Below, piece after piece: positions 27,228 through 34,030 of a stretch of DNA of 34,030 nucleotides. The position numbers and the translations under genes were made by a program. The stretch is from positions 1 to 34,030 of the forward strand of contig CAMEKR010000007.1 in assembly GCA_945921515.1 (NCBI GenBank), in the 5' to 3' direction. Under the pieces are notes generated by a model. That model was not told the DNA's origin and searched no databases. It saw nothing but the letters and a program-made list of their open reading frames with translations. This stretch comes from an uncultured Clostridia bacterium. GTDB lineage: Bacteria > Bacillota > Clostridia > Oscillospirales > Ruminococcaceae. Numbering within the stretch: the stretch's first letter is position 1; every line of letters starts with the position of its first letter.

Positions 27228-27944
27228 ATGGAAGTTGTAACACTTGAAAAAGAGCTTAACTCGCTTGCTTATCACGGCAGAGGCATCGTAATCGGAAAAT
27301 CTCCCGACGGCAAAAAAGCGGTTATCGCTTATTTCATTATGGGCAGAAGCGAAAACAGCCGCAACAGAGTTTTTGTTGAAGACGGCGAGGGAATCAGAAC
27401 ACAGGCATTTGACGAGTCAAAAATGTCCGATCCCCACCTTATCATCTACGCTCCGGTAAGAGTGCTCGGCAATAAGACGATAGTAACAAACGGCGACCAA
27501 ACCGATACTATCTATGAGCTTATGGACAAACAGATGACATTTGAGCAGGCACTGAGAACAAGAGAGTTTGAAGACGACAAGCCCAACTACACACCGAGAA
27601 TATCGGGTATAGTGCATCTGGACAACGGCGAGATGAACTACGCCATGTCTATTCTCAAGAGTGCAGACGGAGATGGCTCTTCCTGCCAGAGATACACCTA
27701 CGCATACAGCGATCCGTTAAACGGAAAGGGCAAGTTTATACATACCTACAAGGGCGACGGCAATCCCCTGCCGAGCTTTGAGGGCGAACCCAAGACAGTA
27801 GTCATTCCCGATATGGATATAGACGCTTTCACAGCGTATGTATGGGAAAATCTTAATGCCGACAACAAGGTATCTCTGTTTACACGCTACATTGATATTG
27901 CTACCGGCGAATACGAATCACGCATAGTAAACAAGAACTGTTAA
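27228..27944 (+). CDS. purO: IMP cyclohydrolase, PurO-like
   Basis: YHGRGIVIGKSPDGKKAVIAYFIMGRSENSRNRVF typical of PurO-type proteins; next to a stand-alone AICAR transformylase. Confidence 0.75.
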   Translation: MEVVTLEKELNSLAYHGRGIVIGKSPDGKKAVIAYFIMGRSENSRNRVFVEDGEGIRTQAFDESKMSDPHLIIYAPVRVLGNKTIVTNGDQTDTIYELMDKQMTFEQALRTREFEDDKPNYTPRISGIVHLDNGEMNYAMSILKSADGDGSSCQRYTYAYSDPLNGKGKFIHTYKGDGNPLPSFEGEPKTVVIPDMDIDAFTAYVWENLNADNKVSLFTRYIDIATGEYESRIVNKNC

Positions 27945-27961
27945 GCGAAAGGACTTTTAAA

Positions 27962-29140
27962 ATGAACGAACTTCAGTTAAAATACGGCTGCAACCCCAAT
28001 CAGAAGCCGTCAAGAATATTTATGGCAAACGGCAACTCGCTTCCCATTGAGGTACTAAACGGAAAGCCCGGCTACATAAACTTTATGGACGCATTCAACG
28101 GCTGGCAGCTTGTAAGCGAGCTTAAAAAGGCTACAGGACTTCCCTCCGCAACTTCCTTCAAGCACGTATCCCCCGCAGGCGCAGCAGTAGGCCTTCCGCT
28201 TACCGACACTCTAAAAAAGATATACTGGGTAGACGATCTCGGCGAGCTTTCTGCTCTTGCCTGCGCTTATGCAAGAGCAAGAGGCGCTGACAGAATGTCA
28301 TCTTACGGCGATTTCATCGCTCTGTCCGATAAGTGCGATGTTTCTACCGCAAAGATCATCCAGCGTGAAGTATCCGACGGCGTAATCGCCCCCGACTACG
28401 AACCCGAAGCTCTCGAAATACTCAAGTCAAAGAAAAAGGGCAACTACAACATTATAAAGATAGACCCCGCATATATCCCCGAGCCTATCGAACGCAAGCA
28501 GGTTTACGGCATAACCTTTGAACAGGGCAGAAACGAGCTTGTAATCGACGATAACCTGTTCTCAAACATTGTTACCGATAATAAGAATATACCCGAGAGT
28601 GCTAAGATAGACCTTGCTATTGCAATGATAACCCTTAAGTACACTCAGTCAAACTCCGTAGCTTACGCTTGCGGCGGTCAGGCTATAGGTATCGGCGCAG
28701 GTCAGCAGTCAAGAATCCACTGCACACGCCTTGCAGGCACAAAGGCTGATAACTGGTATTTAAGACAGTCTCCTAAGGTAATGGGCTTACAGTTCGTTGA
28801 CAACATCAAGCGTGCCGACAGGGATAACGCAATCGACCTTTACATCGGCGAGGATTATATGGATGTTCTTGCAGACGGTGCATGGGAGCGCATTTTCAAG
28901 GTTAAGCCCGAAGTATTCACGACAGAAGAAAAGAAGGCTTGGCTTGCAACGATGAAGGGTGTTTCGCTCGGCTCTGACGCATTCTTCCCCTTCGGCGACA
29001 ATATCGAAAGAGCGCACAGAAGCGGTGTTGAGTATATCGCACAGCCCGGCGGCTCTATCCGTGACGACAATGTTATCGACACCTGCAACAAGTACGGTAT
29101 AGCAATGGCGTTCACCGGTATAAGACTGTTCCACCACTGA
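27962..29140 (+). CDS. AICAR transformylase, stand-alone (no PurH N-terminal cyclohydrolase domain)
   Basis: LKYGCNPNQKPSRIF...NGKPGYINFMDAFNGWQLV; SFKHVSPAGAAVG; GAGQQSRIHCTRLAG; 392 aa. Confidence 0.9.
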   Translation: MNELQLKYGCNPNQKPSRIFMANGNSLPIEVLNGKPGYINFMDAFNGWQLVSELKKATGLPSATSFKHVSPAGAAVGLPLTDTLKKIYWVDDLGELSALACAYARARGADRMSSYGDFIALSDKCDVSTAKIIQREVSDGVIAPDYEPEALEILKSKKKGNYNIIKIDPAYIPEPIERKQVYGITFEQGRNELVIDDNLFSNIVTDNKNIPESAKIDLAIAMITLKYTQSNSVAYACGGQAIGIGAGQQSRIHCTRLAGTKADNWYLRQSPKVMGLQFVDNIKRADRDNAIDLYIGEDYMDVLADGAWERIFKVKPEVFTTEEKKAWLATMKGVSLGSDAFFPFGDNIERAHRSGVEYIAQPGGSIRDDNVIDTCNKYGIAMAFTGIRLFHH

Positions 29141-29202
29141 TATTACGGCACGGACAAAGGCGTTTTTCGACCGCTTTCTTCCTGCCATTAAGGAGGATAA
29201 AT

Positions 29203-29910
29203 ATGAAAAAAATTCTTTCAGCATTATGTCTGTCTGCTCTGCTCATAGCCGCAGTAGGATGCTCGGGAAATACCATAAGTATGTCGGATAGCAACAGCTC
29301 CGCTACGCATGAGGAAAGTTCGGACACCAAGAGTTCGGACACATCCGAAGAATCTTCGGTTACTTCGGAAGAATCTTCCGTTGATGAAACGAGCAAGGAA
29401 GAAAGCTCCTCGTCTGAGCCTGCTATTGAGACTTCTTCTGATGTAAGCTCCTCAGTAGAATCAGAATATTCAGTTTACAACGGCGAGGGTTATACGATAA
29501 AAGCCGACAGCTCAAAGTGGAAAACAGTTACTACAGCGGGAATGGATGTTTCATACAATTATCTTGGTAGTGACGCAGTTACAACAATCAGCACAGGCAT
29601 ACAGGTTTTATCGTTAGGCGGCGAATCACTTACATTAAAACAGGTTGCCGAGCAAACTATAAATAGTTTAAAGTCGATTGACGGCTATAATTTCAAAAGC
29701 TCGGAGCAAATCAAGATAAACGGCAATGACGCATATCTTTTACTCACAGAATATAAGGCAACCAACAATATAACGGTAATTCTGGATCAGCGTTTACAGA
29801 TGCATAACGGTAAAATATATGTGTTCCAGTCAGCTTACGACCCCGATATAAGCGACTCGGCAAAAGCCGATCTTGAAGAGCTGCTGGCTTCGTTTACCTT
29901 TTCCGATTAA
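29203..29910 (+). CDS. Lipoprotein with Ser/Glu-rich linker and C-terminal globular domain
   Basis: MKKILSALCLSALLIAAVGCSGN lipobox; linker rich in SSDTSEESSVTSEESS; globular domain from about residue 88. Confidence 0.8.
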   Translation: MKKILSALCLSALLIAAVGCSGNTISMSDSNSSATHEESSDTKSSDTSEESSVTSEESSVDETSKEESSSSEPAIETSSDVSSSVESEYSVYNGEGYTIKADSSKWKTVTTAGMDVSYNYLGSDAVTTISTGIQVLSLGGESLTLKQVAEQTINSLKSIDGYNFKSSEQIKINGNDAYLLLTEYKATNNITVILDQRLQMHNGKIYVFQSAYDPDISDSAKADLEELLASFTFSD

Positions 29911-29936
29911 TAGGGCACTATCCAAAGAGGAATATT

Positions 29937-30488
29937 ATGCACTTTAATGCAGTAGATAACGATCTTCTCGACGGCAGATTCGAGTTCAGGCAAAGCGGAA
30001 CATTCAAAGTGCTTTCCGAATATGCAAGTATCAAAGTGATAATTGCTATTGTTGCAGAGTTTTTTGCCGCTTACTATACCATTTCGGTTATTCTTTTCGG
30101 AGGCGCACTGTCATACAACAGTTCGATTGTAGTAATTCGAATCGCCCTGAGTGTTATTCTCCCTATTCTTCCGCTATGGTATATGGCTATAGTTGCAGGC
30201 GGTGAAGAACAGTACAAATATTCTGCGGATAACCATGTGATGCGTATTGCAAGCAAGCGGCACACATACATTTTTCGCTATGAGGATGTACAAAGCGTCA
30301 TATACGAACCTTTAAAACTCTTTTGCAAGCAAAAAGGATATACCGTAAAAATAACGGCGAAAAACTGTAAAGCGTCGTTTCGCTACATTATGCCGAACAG
30401 CGCCGAGTTTCAAAACACAATGTCCACCCCTTTTCATATCCTTGAAAAAGCGAAATCGAAAACGCAGGATAAAAACGACCGTTTTTGA
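29937..30488 (+). CDS. Two-TM membrane protein of unknown function, possibly PH-like
   Basis: 183 aa with two hydrophobic segments followed by a beta-rich region (DNHVMRIASKRHTYIFRYEDVQSVIYEP). Confidence 0.6.
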   Translation: MHFNAVDNDLLDGRFEFRQSGTFKVLSEYASIKVIIAIVAEFFAAYYTISVILFGGALSYNSSIVVIRIALSVILPILPLWYMAIVAGGEEQYKYSADNHVMRIASKRHTYIFRYEDVQSVIYEPLKLFCKQKGYTVKITAKNCKASFRYIMPNSAEFQNTMSTPFHILEKAKSKTQDKNDRF

Positions 30489-30554
30489 CAGAAGTATAGT
30501 ATAGGCATACAGCCGTTTTAAAAAAACAATTAATTACAGAAAGGGAGAACAGAT

Positions 30555-31340
30555 ATGAAAAAGGCAATAGCCATAATATGTCTTGCGGCGGCGGCAATAA
30601 TGCTTGCCGGTTGCTCGGGTAAGGCAATAACGCTTCCGAATGTGGATACATCACGCCCGTCAGCCACCACTGACGGCTCGGAAAGCTCTGTGCCTGAAAC
30701 AAGTGATGTAAATTCATCGCAGGCAGAAACTACAACTACCAACACAACAGCACCTGAAACCACTACAACAAAAGCACCCGAAACCACCACAACAAAAGCA
30801 CCCGAAACCAAACCGTCGGCTGTCACAACTACCGTAAAAGAGCCAAAGCCCGACGCTACAACCAAAGCAACAACTACAGAAAAGCAGGATTCTCCCGCAC
30901 CTACAAAATTCATTACTTTCAGCGACGGTACATACACATTTAAGCTTGACGCGTCGATTTGGAAGAAAACCGGTGATACCGATTATGATGTGGACGCCGT
31001 TTACGATGAGGGCGATACTACCATCCTTGCAATCAATATGATGAAATCAACAAAGGCAGAGCTTGGTGAAGACTATGAAAGCCTCAGCCTAAAAGAAATG
31101 GGTGATACGCTGACAGACGAATATGAGGAGATCGGTTTTACTATTACTTCATCAGGTGTAGAAAAGGTAAACGGCGTTGACGCATATCATATAGTTTTCT
31201 CTATTGTGTACGATCAGCACGTATACATATTTGAAAGCGGAGAAAACATTTTCATTATTACGATAGGCTGTGGGGATGATCCCAACGGCAATGCGCAGGA
31301 GATAGCAGCTGATGCTCTCAAAGGCTTCTCGCTGAACTAA
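30555..31340 (+). CDS. Lipoprotein with Thr/Glu/Pro-rich linker and C-terminal domain resembling that of 29203-29910
   Basis: MKKAIAIICLAAAAIMLAGCSGK lipobox; ETTTTKAPETTTTKAPETK linker; domain starts TYTFKLDASIWKK. Confidence 0.8.
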   Translation: MKKAIAIICLAAAAIMLAGCSGKAITLPNVDTSRPSATTDGSESSVPETSDVNSSQAETTTTNTTAPETTTTKAPETTTTKAPETKPSAVTTTVKEPKPDATTKATTTEKQDSPAPTKFITFSDGTYTFKLDASIWKKTGDTDYDVDAVYDEGDTTILAINMMKSTKAELGEDYESLSLKEMGDTLTDEYEEIGFTITSSGVEKVNGVDAYHIVFSIVYDQHVYIFESGENIFIITIGCGDDPNGNAQEIAADALKGFSLN

Positions 31341-31996
31341 TGAGCATAAAGGTAAGTGAACCCCTGTTGCCCGACTCGCTTATAACGATAACCGATATAA
31401 CAAGTGAGCTTGAGCGTGCAAGAGAAGAAGAAACGGACTTTTGCACAGACAGATTTGAAAAGCAGTTCTGTGAAAATACAAATTTTTCATCGCTGTATTT
31501 CAGGGATTGTATGTTTATGACAAGCAGATTCACTGATTGCGATTTTACAAAGTGCGCTTTCATAAACTGTGTATTTAAAGGCTGTGACCTATCGAACAGC
31601 GACTTTTCCGACAGCTGTTTCAAGCAGTGCAGTTTTTCCTCCTGCAAAGCAGTAGGAGCAGCTTTCAAAGGCTCGTATCAAAAGAATGTCTTCTTTGACG
31701 GAGGCAGTTTTGAACTGTCGGATTTTCAGCGTTCAAAGCTGAGTAATGTCCGTATTACAGATACCGACTTTTCCTCTGCTCTTTTCTCCTCCTGTGAGAT
31801 AAAGCAGACGGAACTTCAAAATGTCGGTTTCGCAAAGGCTGTGTTTTTCGGCACAAAGCTTGCAGGACTGGATTTCACCTCCTGTAACATAGAAGGACTT
31901 ACGGTGTCCGACACAGGAGCAGAACTGAAAGGTGCAAAGGTCGATGTTTGGCAGGCGGCGATGTTCGCAAAGCTGCTCGGACTCATCGTAGAATAA
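31340..31996 (+). CDS. Pentapeptide-repeat protein
   Basis: NTNFSSLYFRDCMFMTSRFTDCDFTKCAFINCVFKGCDLSNSDFSDSCF; start overlaps upstream stop by 1 bp. Confidence 0.85.
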   Translation: MSIKVSEPLLPDSLITITDITSELERAREEETDFCTDRFEKQFCENTNFSSLYFRDCMFMTSRFTDCDFTKCAFINCVFKGCDLSNSDFSDSCFKQCSFSSCKAVGAAFKGSYQKNVFFDGGSFELSDFQRSKLSNVRITDTDFSSALFSSCEIKQTELQNVGFAKAVFFGTKLAGLDFTSCNIEGLTVSDTGAELKGAKVDVWQAAMFAKLLGLIVE

Positions 31997-32021
31997 TAAT
32001 TTAAAGAAAGGCAGATAAAAA

Positions 32022-33302
32022 ATGAATGTACTTGTAATAGGCGGAGGCGGAAGAGAGCACGCAATAATAATGGCTCTTTCAAAATCCAAAAAGGTAGATA
32101 AGCTGTATGCCGCACCCGGCAACGGTGGTATATCAAAATATGCCGAATGCTTCAATGTCAAAGCAACCGATATAGAGGGATGTGTTGAGCTTGCCAAAAA
32201 GCTTAAGCCCGATTATGTTTTCGTAGCACCAGATGATCCGCTTGTAATGGGCATGGTAGACAGGCTCAACGAAGAAGGCTTCAAGACCTTTGGGCCTCGT
32301 GCAAATGCCGCTATTCTTGAAGGAAGCAAGGTTTTTTCAAAAGCTCTGATGAAGAAATACGGCATACCTACAGCCGCATATGAGACCTTCACCGACGCCG
32401 ACTCGGCAATTGAATATCTGAAGAAGCAAAACAGCTACCCTGCTGTTATCAAATGCGACGGACTCGCTTTGGGCAAGGGCGTAATCATTGCAAAAGACGA
32501 GCAAGAGGCTGAGGCGGCGGTTAAATCAATGCTGCTTGACGGCAAGTTCGGCAAGTCCGGCAGTGAGATAGTTATTGAAGAGTTTATGACAGGCCCCGAA
32601 GTTACCGTTCTTGCATTTACCGACGGCAAGACAGTAAAGCCTATGGTAAGCTCAATGGATCACAAGCGTGCTTATGACAATGACGAAGGTCTGAATACCG
32701 GCGGTATGGGCACAATAGCGCCCAATCCTCTTTACACAGCCGACAAACAGCAGGAATGTATGGAAAAGATATTCCTTCCTACAATAAAGGCGATGGCGGC
32801 GGAAGGCAGACCTTTCAAAGGCTGTCTGTACTTCGGACTTATGCTTACGCCAAACGGTGCTAAGGTTATTGAATATAACTGTCGTTTCGGCGATCCCGAA
32901 ACTCAGGTAGTTCTCCCTCTGCTTGAAACCGATATTATGGACATAATCGAAGCAATCTGGGAAGAAAAGCTTGACGAGCTTGATATAAAATGGGCTGACA
33001 GATCCTGCGCCTGCGTTGTTATAGCAAGCGGCGGATATCCTGAAAAATACGAGACGGGAAAAGAAATTAGCGGCCTTAACGAAAACGGTCAGTGCGACGG
33101 CGCATTTGTATACCATGCAGGCACAAAGCTTGAAGACGGCAAGTTCCTTACAGCCGGCGGAAGAGTTCTCGGTGTAACCGCTTACGGCGATACTCTGAAA
33201 GAAGCTCTTGACAGCGCGTATAAGGCTGTAGACGGTATTACATTTGAAAAAGCGCACTTCCGTCACGATATAGGCAAAAAAGCACTCTCTGCCGACAAAT
33301 AA
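32022..33302 (+). CDS. purD: Phosphoribosylamine-glycine ligase
   Basis: MNVLVIGGGGREHAI; AAPGNGGI; HKRAYDNDEGLNTGGMG; YNCRFGDPETQVVLPLL. Confidence 0.97.
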   Translation: MNVLVIGGGGREHAIIMALSKSKKVDKLYAAPGNGGISKYAECFNVKATDIEGCVELAKKLKPDYVFVAPDDPLVMGMVDRLNEEGFKTFGPRANAAILEGSKVFSKALMKKYGIPTAAYETFTDADSAIEYLKKQNSYPAVIKCDGLALGKGVIIAKDEQEAEAAVKSMLLDGKFGKSGSEIVIEEFMTGPEVTVLAFTDGKTVKPMVSSMDHKRAYDNDEGLNTGGMGTIAPNPLYTADKQQECMEKIFLPTIKAMAAEGRPFKGCLYFGLMLTPNGAKVIEYNCRFGDPETQVVLPLLETDIMDIIEAIWEEKLDELDIKWADRSCACVVIASGGYPEKYETGKEISGLNENGQCDGAFVYHAGTKLEDGKFLTAGGRVLGVTAYGDTLKEALDSAYKAVDGITFEKAHFRHDIGKKALSADK

Positions 33303-33316
33303 ATGTAAAAAAGCCC

Positions 33317-33345
33317 TTGCAATTTAATTTCATATATGTTATAAT
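33317..33345 (+). promoter_or_regulatory. SigA-type promoter of secG
   Basis: TTGCAA (33317-33322), 17-bp spacer, TATAAT (33340-33345). Confidence 0.75.
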
Positions 33346-33422
33346 AGCATTTGCGTGTTAGAATAAATTTGGGTATGTACGAAAAATTCTACTTATCCTA
33401 TTCCTATAAGGAGGACATATAA

Positions 33423-33902
33423 ATGGGAATAATTGAAATAATCAGTGCTATTGTTCTGATAATAGCCTGTGTTTTCATCGTAATGGTCGTACTTATGCAG
33501 GATACAAAGCAAGGTATGTCACAGACAATTGCAGGCGGCAGTGCAGATAACTACTATCAGAAGAACTCCGGCAGATCAAATGAAGCAAAGCTCAACAAAA
33601 TGACAAAGATCGCCGCTTTTATCTTCTTCATAGTTGCTCTTATCGTTAACATCATCGTTATGTACAGCGGTAACTTCAAGCAGAACTCCACAACATCGGG
33701 CACTACTTCATCTGTTACAAGCACAACTTCGGAGACTTCAAGCACAACTTCTAATGAAAGCACAGCTTCCGATGCTTCAAGCACAACATCAGATGAAAGC
33801 ACAGCTTCGGATACTTCATCGGTTGCAGAATCTTCAGAAACTGCTTCATCGGACGAGGCGGCAAGCTCAGAAGCAACCGAGTCAACGGAATCTGCTGAAT
33901 AA
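33423..33902 (+). CDS. secG: Preprotein translocase subunit SecG with long Ser/Thr-rich C-terminal extension
   Basis: Two TM helices, VVLMQDTKQGMSQTIAGGSADNYYQKN SecG signature, then about 70 residues of S/T/E/A. Confidence 0.85.
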   Translation: MGIIEIISAIVLIIACVFIVMVVLMQDTKQGMSQTIAGGSADNYYQKNSGRSNEAKLNKMTKIAAFIFFIVALIVNIIVMYSGNFKQNSTTSGTTSSVTSTTSETSSTTSNESTASDASSTTSDESTASDTSSVAESSETASSDEAASSEATESTESAE

Positions 33903-33915
33903 TACGGATATTATT

Positions 33916-33941
33916 AAAGGTCGGCATTTGCCGACCTTTTT
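33916..33941 (+). terminator. Intrinsic terminator of secG
   Basis: AAAGGTCGGC-ATTT-GCCGACCTTT-TT. Confidence 0.9.
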
Positions 33942-33960
33942 GTTGTATATGAAGGGTACA

Positions 33961-33989
33961 GAAAAGCCGCTGTGAGTTGCACAGCGGCT
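33961..33989 (-). terminator. Intrinsic terminator of the minus-strand gene entering from the right
   Basis: AGCCGCTGTG-AGTTG-CACAGCGGCT; on the minus strand followed by TTTTC. Confidence 0.7.
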
Positions 33990-34003
33990 CATTCTTTTAC
34001 ATA

Positions 34004-34030
34004 TTACTTGATGATATACTTATCAAGCTC
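34004..34030 (-). CDS. 3' end of a minus-strand CDS (only ...ELDKYIIK* visible)
   Basis: TTA at 34004-34006 reads as TAA on the minus strand, just before the terminator at 33961-33989; product cannot be identified. Confidence 0.35.
   Translation of the reverse strand, partial: ELDKYIIK

Overview
The window is an ordinary-looking chromosomal segment from a Gram-positive gut anaerobe of the Ruminococcaceae/Clostridia type; lineage is inferred from gene content and style, not searched. Left to right it holds: a large minus-strand surface protein that the ORF track misses because it runs off the left edge (signal peptide, Gly-rich region, tandem CxxC/His repeats, C-terminal TM); an MBL-fold hydrolase; a P-loop ATPase plus four-subunit 2-oxoacid:ferredoxin oxidoreductase operon; pyruvate:ferredoxin oxidoreductase (nifJ); an alanine/glycine:cation symporter; GTP-type PEP carboxykinase; a minus-strand sugar ABC transporter (binding lipoprotein and two permeases); and a long purine operon (purE, purC, a PurF paralogue, purF, purM, purN, a methyltransferase, a PurO-like gene, a stand-alone AICAR transformylase, two lipoproteins, a membrane protein, a pentapeptide-repeat protein, purD), followed by secG. 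The observations most worth follow-up are: (1) the purE leader, where a 29-codon ORF with a good RBS is followed by a 10-bp terminator, and a segment inside the ORF perfectly complements the terminator's 5' arm, suggesting translation-coupled attenuation; (2) a PurF paralogue that has lost the N-terminal Cys nucleophile and glutamine-binding motifs but keeps the PRPP loop and Fe-S-type cysteines; (3) a stem-closed structured element upstream of pckA; (4) a cluster of perfect hairpins bounded by two near-copies of one terminator hairpin; (5) several operator-like repeat sets. No CRISPR, tRNA, rRNA, transposase or prophage was recognised. All calls come from reading the sequence; no searches were run.
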